From Chrysochromulina tobinii (Eukaryota; Haptophyta; Prymnesiales; Chrysochromulinaceae), in contig JWZX01002944.1 in assembly GCA_001275005.1 (NCBI GenBank), positions 1 to 28,661 on the forward strand: a stretch of 28,661 bases of DNA, read 5' to 3'. The translations under genes were made by a program, and so were the position numbers. Position 1 is the stretch's first letter, and every line of letters begins with the position of its first letter. This document shows positions 1 through 8,044 of the stretch, piece by piece. The notes below the pieces were generated by a model, which worked only from the letters and a program-made list of their open reading frames with translations, was not told the DNA's origin and did no database searches.

Positions 1-370
1 GTTGGCACGATACCACGCCCTGCCCATGATATCGTGGGAAAGCGTACGACATTGCCACGCGGACCTGCGATATCGCGCGCGGGGGACGATATCGCGCCCC
101 GCGAACGATATCGCACACACACGCGATATCGTCGGTGCACGCGGCGATATCCGGTCCCACCCCACGATATCACGCGTCGCGCTCACGATAACGCGGGTAG
201 GCACGATACCACGCCCCGGCCACGATATCGTGAGGAAGCGTACGATATTACAACGCGGACCCGCGATATCGCGCGCACCGACGATATCGCGCCCCGCGCA
301 CGATATCGCACACACACACGATAACACGATCGCTGCACGATATCGTGGGATTTCACGATATCGTGCCCCC
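1..370. repeat. GATATC-rich tandem repeat (about 196-bp period)
   Basis: A unit beginning GGCACGATACCACGCCC near position 4 recurs near position 200, so at least two diverged copies of about 196 bp are present and the first may continue off the left edge. Within each unit the palindrome CGATATCG, or near versions of it, recurs every 15-40 bp. I count about 13 GATATC hexamers before position 370, where chance predicts roughly one per 4 kb. All frames here stay open only because the repeat lacks stop codons, and their translations are repetitive Arg/His/Ile-rich sequence. I read it as noncoding satellite-like DNA of unknown role. Confidence 0.8.
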
Positions 371-975
371 GCCCAGGACAACGCACGTTTCCGTAAAGTG
401 CTATGGACTGTGCGGTGGCGATCGAACGCTGCGGTGACCGGTGTCCGTTGCGTTGCTTCGTTGGTTTTACGGATATCGGTCGGTATGAGACGTGCTGGTT
501 TTTCGCATTTCGCGGAGGCGGGCGCGCGACCCCTAGGCGGAGAGGGGCGGGCGCGCTATTTGCTGCGGGGTGAGCAGCTCGCGGTGAGAGACCGGGGACA
601 GAAATGAGAAATCAGCCCGCATGCGAGATTTTTAATTCGATGACCGCGGACGGACCCGGAGCCGGACGATTCGCGCGTTTCTTACGGCGTATGAGAAATT
701 TTTAATGTTATGCTTACTGGTCATGCTCTGCGTTTAAGTCATGGTGTTGACATCCGTGATCCGATATTAAGATTAACATTCCTCGGGCTGTGAAGGGAAC
801 CTGAACGCGTAACCGTCTCTTCGAATCCCCCCGTAACTCTATGCGTGGCATTGGTTGCCGAGAACACTGCTCAGAGCGGACCATCGCACCGCACCGCAGA
901 GAGCGTTACGAGATTCGAGTAGGGTCGCTTGTACACGATGTAACAGCCAGCCGTGACCGACCACACTGTCCTACG
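371..975. other. Gene-poor interval downstream of SDE2
   Basis: I see no supported gene. The GATATC repeat fades out by about 475, where one last GGATATCGG occurs. AT-rich patches GAGATTTTTAATTC (near 624) and GAGAAATTTTTAATG (near 692) resemble each other. The interval should contain the 3' UTR of the minus-strand SDE2 gene ending at 976. Confidence 0.4.
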
Positions 976-1782
976 TCAGTCATCCTCGTCATCCTCGCTG
1001 TCCTCACCGCCCGCTTCAAGCATGGTCAACGGATCCCACGCCAGCTTGCTGGCCTTGGGCTCGCTCGACTGCGTGGGTGCCTCTGAAAGCTTGCGCTTGC
1101 CCGTTGCAACGCTGCCGCCCTTGCCGTCGAGTACCGCGCCCGCTGCTTCAGCTGCCGTCAGTTCGCTGGTGGTGTCCCCCGCGATCGCAGCGCTGCTGCC
1201 GCTGCTACTGCCGCCGCCCACACTCGTCGTGGTCGCCGTGGTCGCCGCGTCCGTCGTCGCTGCCGCGGGCGCCAGCGCCGCAGCGAGCGCTTCGCTCACC
1301 CGCTCCCTCGCGCCTTCGAGCAACTCGCTGTACTCCTCCTCGTCGAAGCGGGTGATCATCGCACGTGTCTGCGGTTTCGCGTTGCGCGCGGCATCCTGCT
1401 GCTGCTTCAGCTTGCGCTCCTCGGCCCGGGCATCCCATTCGCGCAGCGCCTCAGCTGCATTCACGTGACGCAGCCGACGGCCGTTGAGATCACGACACGC
1501 GTCAAAGTTGGTAGTCTTCACACCGCGCGCGCCTGCTGTGCGCAGCATCGCGCCGAAACCGCCCTTACCGCCGAGGATCCGAAGGAGCACCGTGACGGGG
1601 GCATCTCCGGCCCCAGGAATCGGCGCGTTGTCATGCAGCTCGCGGCCAGCATGCTTCAGGCGCAGGAGTTCGAAAGGCACGCCCTCAAGATCTCCGACAT
1701 GCTTTCGCAGTGCGGCCATATCGGACACATCCTCTACGAACGCGGTGCGCCCGCTCAGAAGCTGCAACTGGATCGTGACCAT
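976..1782 (-). CDS. SDE2: SDE2-like spliceosome/telomere maintenance protein
   Basis: The 268-residue product has the Sde2 layout: a ubiquitin-like fold (residues 1-72), then the processing junction [11 protein letters not shown] (71-81), then the family signature [19 protein letters not shown] (90-108), a charged helix with [13 protein letters not shown], and an acidic tail EDSEDDEDD. In the characterised family a deubiquitinase cuts after the Gly-Gly. The Lys-starting C-terminal part then joins the spliceosome and promotes excision of selected introns; in human it also acts at replication forks. The expected cut here is after Gly72. Length is close to fission yeast Sde2. The ATG at 1782 begins the ubiquitin-like strand directly. 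No SAP domain is visible. The acidic tail and Ala/Thr/Ser linker (170-230) are low complexity. Confidence 0.9.
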   Translation of the reverse strand: MVTIQLQLLSGRTAFVEDVSDMAALRKHVGDLEGVPFELLRLKHAGRELHDNAPIPGAGDAPVTVLLRILGGKGGFGAMLRTAGARGVKTTNFDACRDLNGRRLRHVNAAEALREWDARAEERKLKQQQDAARNAKPQTRAMITRFDEEEYSELLEGARERVSEALAAALAPAAATTDAATTATTTSVGGGSSSGSSAAIAGDTTSELTAAEAAGAVLDGKGGSVATGKRKLSEAPTQSSEPKASKLAWDPLTMLEAGGEDSEDDEDD

Positions 1783-2306
1783 GGGGCGCGTATTTTGCCA
1801 AGACGTCCAGTCAAGTAGGAACCTATCAAGTCAAGTCAAGTCAAGTCAAGTCAAGTTACTTCTCACCTACCTGTTCTCCGAGGGCACGTATGTCAGCATT
1901 TATGACGTGTCGCCTCTAGATGGATCCCCCTCCGCCATCTCCATCGACTCCCGTCCTCCACCGCTGGCTTCCGAAGCACATTCGATAGGCTTCCGTATGG
2001 TTGTCTGTTGTTTATGTATAGACTTGACTTGACTTGACTTGACTAGGAACCTAATCAATCATGTTTCACATCGAGGGCTGCCACCAACAGATTCAGTACC
2101 ACGCAAAATGTTGGGGGGGCGCGTGTGATCTCAAAATGCAAGATAGCTTTGAGTCGTGGTTGCTTCGAATCGTGATCTGCACTTCCCCAGATTGGTCTCC
2201 TGGTGTTCTCGAAGGAACTCCGTAGACGGGCCCTCCGAGGCCATTCCGACAAGTCATGCAAGCTGTCGCTTAGCGCCCTCACGCTCCATCTCGACGGCCA
2301 TCTCGT
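1783..2306. promoter_or_regulatory. Divergent intergenic region SDE2 / Zn2Cys6 gene
   Basis: The 524 bp lie between two divergent start codons and should hold both promoters. A MITE-like insertion (1816-2053) occupies almost half, beginning only 34 bp from the SDE2 start codon. I recognise no convincing TATA or initiator element. Confidence 0.5.
1816..2053. mobile_element. MITE-like inverted-repeat element with 10-bp flanking repeats
   Basis: The 10-mer TAGGAACCTA occurs perfectly at 1816-1825 and 2044-2053. Immediately inside are inverted termini: six copies of TCAAG from 1826 to 1855 on the left, and four copies of GACTT from 2021 followed by GAC (2041-2043) on the right. The 218-bp interior has no long ORF. 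Terminal inverted repeats inside a direct duplication are the signature of a nonautonomous DNA transposon; a 9-10 bp duplication would fit Mutator-like elements. The termini are a 5-bp simple repeat, so a chance pair of microsatellites beside a duplicated 10-mer remains possible. Confidence 0.6.
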
Positions 2307-4082
2307 ATGTTTTCGGGCCGACTATCCCCAGTCATTGCGGGACGCCCCAGAGCTGTCTCCGACACACCATCGAGCTTGTTCACGGTGCCACAATCCTGGC
2401 AATTTGACGACGACAAGGAGTCGCACGAAGAGTACAGTGCACATAGTGATGGTGGAGGGGCGGAGGTGTGTTTTGCCATATTGAATACACTTCCCCAGCA
2501 TGACGCCGTGGGACCAGCCGGTCCATGCCACCCTGCCACAATGCCGCTGATGGCTCCGCTGTGTTCGCCCTCGCGAGTGCAGACCAACCTGAGCCTTCTG
2601 CATGCGTGCGTCCACTGCCGCGCCTCCAAGACGGCATGCACGGACCAGCGGCCATGCACGCGCTGCCGTCGGCTTGGCCTCGAGTGCTCTTCGGACCGTG
2701 GCGAGCTGCGCAAGCGCGCATGCAAGAGCTGCCACTCCGCCAAGGTCGCGTGCGGCGGCTCGGGCGTCGGCGAGGCCTGCCCACGGTGCAAGCGACTCGG
2801 GCTCGAGTGCGTGCCTCGCGACCTGCCCTCGCAAGGGCCGCGGCGCAAGCGCGTGCGCGCGGAGCTGGTGCAAGCACACGCGACCTTGGCCACCTATGGC
2901 ACGGGTGGCGGCGCCTACGACGTGCTCGACAGCTGCGATCCGTACGCTCGCGCCGCCCTACAAAACGGGGCGGCGCAGCTTGGTGTCCCGACCATCGCCG
3001 TGTCTGCCGCCGGCTACACGCACGCGTCCCCCGCCTATGCGATCGCAACGCCAGCGGCGCGTGCTTTATACAGCGGCAGCCCGTGCGACGTGTTTGCCAG
3101 CGCAAGCGCCGCGACCGACGCAGAGGAGCTCTGCCGTTCTCGCTCCTTGCCGATCAGCTCTCGCTCCTTGCCGAATGCGCACATGCACCATGGCGGCCCT
3201 ACCGGAGCGGTGCAGCTCGCGGTGCCGCTGACTACATGGGCGTCGCCCTCAGTGACTCTGGCGGCGCACTTCGCTCCACTGAACCTCAACACCACCTCTG
3301 GCCTTGCCTGCGCTCACATGGAGCCGTTCGGCCACGCCATGCCAAACACTGGGCATCCATGTGGCATGGCGTCGCCGCCGCCGCCGCCGCCGCCGGTGCG
3401 GCAGCCGCCGGTGCAGCAGCCGCCGGTGCAGCAGCCGCCGGTGCAGCAGCCGCCGGTGCAGCAGCCGCCACCCGCGAGCCCGTCCGGCGTCGCCAAAATC
3501 CTGAGCATTGCGTCGAGTCTGCTGGACCTCGCTCGCCCCAAAAGTGACCCAGTACAGCCGCGGCCGCGGCCGCTGGCGGTCGCGACAATAGCTTCGGCAT
3601 CACCACTGGCCGCCTACGGGGGTGCTGATGGCGCTTCCGCGTTCGCCGCCGCGCCCGTAGGCACCGTGCCCATACCGTACGCCGCGGTGGGGGTTCCATT
3701 ATGTGGCACCGATTCGAACCGCACGACAGAGTGTGATAGGACTTCAGGCGACTCGAGTGAGATGGAGTCCGTCTCCTGTTCCAACTCTTGGCGCCAAACA
3801 CAAGAAGAGGCCTTTGGCGACTCAGTGACCTCACAGAGCTCACTGGACGGAATGGAGACTTCACCGCAGATGGCGGGGGCTGTAATGGAAACTTCACAGC
3901 CGATGTTGGTGACTTCACCGCAGATGGCGGGGGCTGCCGCGACGCTCGACGCGCTCGCTGCCCTCCCGCCCACTCCCTTCGACTTACAAGCACCCCCGCA
4001 GGCCTCCCCGCAGGCCCCCGTCGTGATAAGAGTACGGCAGTTGAGCAACTTGCAGGCGCTTGCCCAGAAGCTCAACCCATAG
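2307..4082 (+). CDS. Tandem double Zn2Cys6 transcription factor-like protein
   Basis: The 591-residue product carries two consecutive binuclear zinc clusters with canonical CX2CX6CX5-8CX2CX6C spacing: Cys101/104/111/117/120/127, and Cys139/142/149/158/161/168. Both end in the same RRLGLEC/KRLGLEC block, so one arose by duplication. A basic stretch (179-185) follows. The rest is low complexity: a Pro run then five PPVQQ-type repeats (about 350-390), and near the C-terminus a duplicated TSPQMAGA motif. This domain binds DNA in fungal regulators; nuclear DNA binding is inferred here. No fungal 'middle homology' region is visible. The start at 2307 is the first ATG in frame; an ATG at 2541 (Met79) would also keep both clusters. 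Confidence 0.85.
   Translation: MFSGRLSPVIAGRPRAVSDTPSSLFTVPQSWQFDDDKESHEEYSAHSDGGGAEVCFAILNTLPQHDAVGPAGPCHPATMPLMAPLCSPSRVQTNLSLLHACVHCRASKTACTDQRPCTRCRRLGLECSSDRGELRKRACKSCHSAKVACGGSGVGEACPRCKRLGLECVPRDLPSQGPRRKRVRAELVQAHATLATYGTGGGAYDVLDSCDPYARAALQNGAAQLGVPTIAVSAAGYTHASPAYAIATPAARALYSGSPCDVFASASAATDAEELCRSRSLPISSRSLPNAHMHHGGPTGAVQLAVPLTTWASPSVTLAAHFAPLNLNTTSGLACAHMEPFGHAMPNTGHPCGMASPPPPPPPVRQPPVQQPPVQQPPVQQPPVQQPPPASPSGVAKILSIASSLLDLARPKSDPVQPRPRPLAVATIASASPLAAYGGADGASAFAAAPVGTVPIPYAAVGVPLCGTDSNRTTECDRTSGDSSEMESVSCSNSWRQTQEEAFGDSVTSQSSLDGMETSPQMAGAVMETSQPMLVTSPQMAGAAATLDALAALPPTPFDLQAPPQASPQAPVVIRVRQLSNLQALAQKLNP
3396..3470 (+). repeat. 15-bp coding minisatellite (PPVQQ x5)
   Basis: Five in-frame copies of GTGCAGCAGCCGCCG (the first with GCGG for GCAG, the last ending CCA) encode Pro-Pro-Val-Gln-Gln-type repeats right after a poly-proline run. 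The copies are nearly identical, which suggests recent expansion. Confidence 0.9.
3857..3936 (+). repeat. Duplicated 26-bp coding block (TSPQMAGA)
   Basis: Identical 26-bp blocks at 3857-3882 and 3911-3936 are offset by 54 bp (18 codons). They duplicate the segment coding TSPQMAGA in the C-terminal part of the Zn2Cys6 protein. Confidence 0.85.
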
Positions 4083-4662
4083 GCCGAGCGCAGGCCTTGA
4101 AGGCTGCGCAGGTCAGTTACAACACTGCGCTCTGCTCTCGAGGAAGCTGACGCATGCCGCCACCAGCAGCACCCAGCGACGATCGAAAGTAGATGCCAGC
4201 CATGTCCATGTCTAGGAGGACGCGCTCACACACTGCACGCGTCCCGCGCCCAGCACTTTGGCCTCACATTGTAGGGTAGGCATGAATGTGTACCACAATG
4301 CGGTACCATGGGGGTATTGGGACCGGTGGACGGTACCATTTGTACTACCATGTGTACCATGTGTTTTATATCGGAGGAGATATTTCATTGATACAATCGA
4401 GCAGCCGGACCGGACCGCCGGCCTTATAAAAACAATAGTCAATACTCGCGGTCATTACCGGCTGCATCGGTGCAAGATGCGCATGATTGAAACGCTCGCG
4501 AGTAGCTCGTACCGGCGCAGATCCGGTCGGGCTCCGGACGCATTGAAGTATGGCTTGCAATCCGGTCCGCGTCGCGTCCTGTCGCGGCATCTTCACAAGT
4601 CACGTCGATTCAGCATTCTGTTTTGAAGCAAAGCCTGAGGGCGAATATGCGAGCGGCTGACA
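4083..4662. other. Convergent intergenic region with a GTACCA cluster
   Basis: Two genes converge here, so both 3' UTRs are expected. Between 4290 and 4359 the hexamer GTACCA occurs four times (4290, 4303, 4333, 4354), plus an interrupted copy GTACTACCA at 4342. The ORFs crossing the region lack family features and I do not call a gene. Confidence 0.4.
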
Positions 4663-7578
4663 CTACATAAACTCGGCCCGTGCGGCGGCGACTGCCAGTA
4701 AGCACGCGAGCCCTTTGGCGCTGCCCTCGAGCGCGCCGTCGGCGAGGAGGTCCGTCATTAACGGGAGCCGCTCGACCAGCCCACCAAGCAGGCTGAGGTC
4801 ATACGACTGGAGAGCACTTGGGCTGCTGCTACCCCCAACCCCGTGGGGCATGCCGCGGATCAGCCGGTGTACACGGCGTGCCTCGATGGCGAGCCGTTCG
4901 AGCAGCAGGCCAAGCATGAAGGTCAAGCACGCCAGTCGCCAGAGCCGACGGCCCAGCCATGGCGACGGCTGCGCTGGAGAAGGAGTCAGAGACGGCGGTA
5001 GTGTTTGCGCGGGAGCCAGCTTCATCAGAGCGATACTCTCGCAGTCCTCTATGTCCACAGCGCAAGCCTCGTCATCCTCGTCCGTGCTCGTGGCAGCGCT
5101 AGCCCGCTGACCTTTCTCCCTCGCCATCGCAACGGTGGCTCGTAGAACATCCAGCAGCACGGCGACGCTGACACCGCAACCGTCTACGAGCCAGGCCAGC
5201 AGAACGAAGGCAAGCAGCGCCAGGAGCACGAAAAGGCCAACGAGCCGCGCACGCAACGAGGCCGCGGCCACCTCCAGAGCTTCGGCCGGTACGCACGTTC
5301 TGTCCCCCATCGCTTCACGTTCATCGGAAGCACGGGCGGGAGCGCCGCCGTCAATGCCTGCCGGCGCTAGGCCGCTCGTGATCGGTTGGGCAAGGCTTCG
5401 GTGGCCGGTGGCGCGCGCATACACCGCGCTTGGCTCGGGCTCCAGCACGTCGTCCCACTCGCCCACGCCGGCGCATGGCGAGCCTCGCACTAGGGAGCTG
5501 CTCAGCCGACTTGCTGGGCCGCCCCAAGTCGTGCCCAGAACTGCGCCTGCTGCACTGCATCTGGCGCTCGATGATGAGCTCGGCCGACGAGCCGAGCCAT
5601 CATCAGCGCCCGACTCGGCGCTCTCGCAGCCTGAGTCCGACACAGCGTCCGTCTGATCCTCGAAGCTCCCGTGAGTGGCTGCGTCATGAACACCGCCGTT
5701 ACCCGCGCCACCACCGGAAGGCGCCCGCTCTTCCGTTGCGAGCGGCAAGGCCTGAAACGAACGCCGCCGCCGCGGCGATGGAGAAGAGGTCGCCTCACTC
5801 AGCAAGCTGCCGAAGCTGGCACGCGGGCTCGGCGTCTTGAATAAAATGGTTTCGGCATCGGCCAGCCACGTCGGCTCCTCATCCGTGCGCACGTCCGGTT
5901 CGGCATCGGCCAGCCACGTCGGCTCCTCATCCGTGCGCACGTCCACCGATACGCTAGCGTCCGCCGGTGATGACAGCGCCTCCTCGTCTTCCTCCAATTG
6001 CAGGGTTGCATCTTGACGAACCTCCAATTGCAGGGTTGCATCTTGACGAACCTCCAATTGCAGGGTTGCATCTTGACGAATCTCCAAGTGCAGGGTTGCA
6101 TCTTGGAGCCAAGCTGGATCCTCCTCCGCCTCGCCAGCTTCCAAAGCCCCAGTGAGCATCTCACCAGCGTCGTGCTGGGCGTGCTCCTGATCCTCGGATG
6201 CATCGTCATCCAGTCGAAGTTCGTCAAGTGCCTCCCTAACAAGGAAAGTGACGGATGCATCCAGTCGAGGTTCCTCCCTAAATGCCTCAGCAGAGTCTCC
6301 CTGCGGCGAAGGGTAGTTCGCATCCGCCGCGGTCCTGGCCTCCTCCTCCGCCCGCTTTTGAGCCTTCTTAAGGTCGAACTCCTGCTGGGCGGTCAGCTTG
6401 GCCTGCAGGAGGCCGCTCAGCCCGGCGCGTAGTAGACCATGAGTCACCTCGTTCGTACTGGCGGTCTCGATGACGATGCCCCTCACCTCAGCTTCCTCAC
6501 GCTTGCGTTGAAGCAAAGCATCTAGGATAGCTTCCTTCTCGGTCTTGATGCTCACGACTTCTCCCGTCGACAGGTGCCGCCGCTTCCCCGCCATAGCTTC
6601 CTCCTTCTCTCTCTTCTGCGCGAGGGTCAACTCGGCCGCCTCGGCTGCCGCCTCTGCCGCAGCCGAGGGATGATAGCGCGAAAGCTGTGCCGCCACGTCG
6701 TAATATGGGTCATGACGAGCGGAGCGCTCGGCACTGCGCTGAATGAGCTCCAGCAGAGAACGCCGATCAGGCGAAGGGCAAAGGGTGGACGGTGTCTGTG
6801 AGGCGGTTGCCTTCTCTTCGGGCGGGGCGGCCTCTTTTGTCGCAGCGGCCGCTTCTGTCGCAGCGGTCACTTCTGTCGCAGCGAGCCGCACTGTGCGCTT
6901 CTCAGCCGAAGACGCCGCCTCCGAGGAGAACTCATCCGTCGAGTCCAACAGCTGCTGCTTGCGCCCCGGCTCCATCGCCTTGATCGCGCCTTGGAAAGCG
7001 ATCGCACGGGCCTGGCTCTCCTGTGCGGCTACAGCGTTCGATGCTACCTCAGCAACCACAGCCTCGGCCATCGCCTCGGCGATCGCCTTGGTCACTAAAG
7101 CCTGCGCCTCAGCCTCGGTCGAGCCTGCAAGGCTGAGCGATTCTACCTCCACCTCATCAGCCGTGGCCCTGGCAACCACTGTAGGGCTCAGCGACTCTCG
7201 GAGAGCTTTCATCTCAAGGTCCATTGCGCGGGCCGCCACCTCCTGGCGCTCACGCCGCTCGAGCTGCGTGAACGCGGTCGCTGGCATTATATTGCGCTGT
7301 TCGGCCTTCGTGGATCTGTCGACCACGTCAATATCAGGCTCGTCAATCGCCTCAAAGCGGCACGACCGTGGTGTGTCCACACGTTCCGAATCCGGCTCCT
7401 TCTTCTCCGGACTGAGTACCTTTTCTATTGCCTTACCAATCTCGTCGCTGCTCTGCTTGAAAAATAGCTCTGTACCCCTCAGGAAGGCTTCGATCGGGCT
7501 CGCAGAATCGGGAGGCATCGCCGGCGGCAAGGTCGGCGAAAAAGGCTTATCATCGATATGTGAACGCTGATGAAGCAT
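4663..7578 (-). CDS. Unknown coiled-coil protein with C-terminal membrane segments
   Basis: I do not recognise a family. From the ATG at 7578 the product is about 971 residues; a second ATG at 7518 has a better context (G at -3). The N-terminal half is Ala/Glu/Arg-rich and predicted helical or coiled coil, with a charged stretch EEARTAADA near 415. Next come tandem repeats RQDATLQLEV (about four copies) and a 16-residue repeat containing DEEPTWLADAE (two copies). A Ser/Pro-rich linker follows. Near residue 780 a strongly hydrophobic helix, LVGLFVLLALLAFVLLAWLV, is a clear membrane span, and a second (LACLTFMLGLLLERL) lies near 890. Topology appears to be a large N-terminal domain anchored near the C-terminus. 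A similar PxWLxDA motif occurs in the gene at 25582-27675. Confidence 0.7.
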   Translation of the reverse strand: MLHQRSHIDDKPFSPTLPPAMPPDSASPIEAFLRGTELFFKQSSDEIGKAIEKVLSPEKKEPDSERVDTPRSCRFEAIDEPDIDVVDRSTKAEQRNIMPATAFTQLERRERQEVAARAMDLEMKALRESLSPTVVARATADEVEVESLSLAGSTEAEAQALVTKAIAEAMAEAVVAEVASNAVAAQESQARAIAFQGAIKAMEPGRKQQLLDSTDEFSSEAASSAEKRTVRLAATEVTAATEAAAATKEAAPPEEKATASQTPSTLCPSPDRRSLLELIQRSAERSARHDPYYDVAAQLSRYHPSAAAEAAAEAAELTLAQKREKEEAMAGKRRHLSTGEVVSIKTEKEAILDALLQRKREEAEVRGIVIETASTNEVTHGLLRAGLSGLLQAKLTAQQEFDLKKAQKRAEEEARTAADANYPSPQGDSAEAFREEPRLDASVTFLVREALDELRLDDDASEDQEHAQHDAGEMLTGALEAGEAEEDPAWLQDATLHLEIRQDATLQLEVRQDATLQLEVRQDATLQLEEDEEALSSPADASVSVDVRTDEEPTWLADAEPDVRTDEEPTWLADAETILFKTPSPRASFGSLLSEATSSPSPRRRRSFQALPLATEERAPSGGGAGNGGVHDAATHGSFEDQTDAVSDSGCESAESGADDGSARRPSSSSSARCSAAGAVLGTTWGGPASRLSSSLVRGSPCAGVGEWDDVLEPEPSAVYARATGHRSLAQPITSGLAPAGIDGGAPARASDEREAMGDRTCVPAEALEVAAASLRARLVGLFVLLALLAFVLLAWLVDGCGVSVAVLLDVLRATVAMAREKGQRASAATSTDEDDEACAVDIEDCESIALMKLAPAQTLPPSLTPSPAQPSPWLGRRLWRLACLTFMLGLLLERLAIEARRVHRLIRGMPHGVGGSSSPSALQSYDLSLLGGLVERLPLMTDLLADGALEGSAKGLACLLAVAAARAEFM
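5849..5944 (-). repeat. 48-bp coding tandem duplication
   Basis: Two copies starting at 5851 and 5899 are identical over at least 45 bp and encode a 16-residue unit including VRTDEEPTWLADAE. The near-identity indicates recent duplication within the coding sequence. Confidence 0.9.
5991..6106 (-). repeat. 30-bp coding minisatellite (RQDATLQLEV)
   Basis: Units at 5991, 6021 and 6051 are identical 30-mers starting CCTCCAATTGCAGGGTTGCA; a fourth at 6081 is partial and diverged. On the minus strand they encode the 10-residue repeat RQDATLQLEV. The number of units is likely polymorphic. Confidence 0.9.
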
Positions 7579-8044
7579 GAACAACGGCGTGTGAATTCTT
7601 CTCGCGCACTCCACCGCTTTTCCCTAGTAACAAGGGGTGGGGGCGTAAGTGCACGCGCTCACGTGTGCGTGGCCGCCGTCTCAATGCAACAATGGACGGC
7701 ACCGCTGTCCCCGATCAAATGATTACAATTGGGAGCAGAGCTGTTTTCACTCGGCGCCGCCTGTACTCGGAACCATGCTCCATGGACTCGGAATCCGCTT
7801 GTGGAGATATGGCCGCCCTCGGTATGGACAATGGACTACGCTAGGGATTTACCTATGGCAGTAGGGCGCGCAGGATTAGATGTTGAGGAGGGGCGTGGGA
7901 CGGTCACGGTGAAGTGGCCAAGTGAATAGTGATGATCATAATGCGATCGCGACTGCCGTCTCTGCGCGCGCCGCAAGAATACACACGACACCGGCGCTCT
8001 GACAGTGGCTGTAAACCCGGGTATTCTCAAACTGTCGACCCGGA
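7579..8044. promoter_or_regulatory. Upstream region of the coiled-coil/membrane protein gene
   Basis: This 466-bp interval separates the start of the gene at 4663-7578 from the stop of the FG-GAP gene; both are on the minus strand. It should contain the promoter of the former and the 3' UTR of the latter. ATGGAC recurs (near 7691, 7784, 7824, 7830). I see no convincing gene. Confidence 0.4.

Noticed and set aside
1-370. CRISPR-like array
   Set aside because: Repeats are short palindromes at irregular spacing inside a 196-bp unit; there are no constant repeats with unique equal-length spacers, no cas genes, and the window is eukaryotic.
2-607. Long open frame over the left repeat
   Set aside because: It begins with TTG, its translation is repeat-derived Arg/His/Ile-rich sequence, and it has no domain.
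800-840. tRNA-like B-box (TCTTCGAATCCCCCC)
   Set aside because: No matching T-stem, acceptor stem or A-box could be paired around it.
4258-4626. 122-residue ORF in the convergent intergenic region
   Set aside because: Starts with TTG, has no recognisable motif, and overlaps the GTACCA cluster and expected 3' UTRs.
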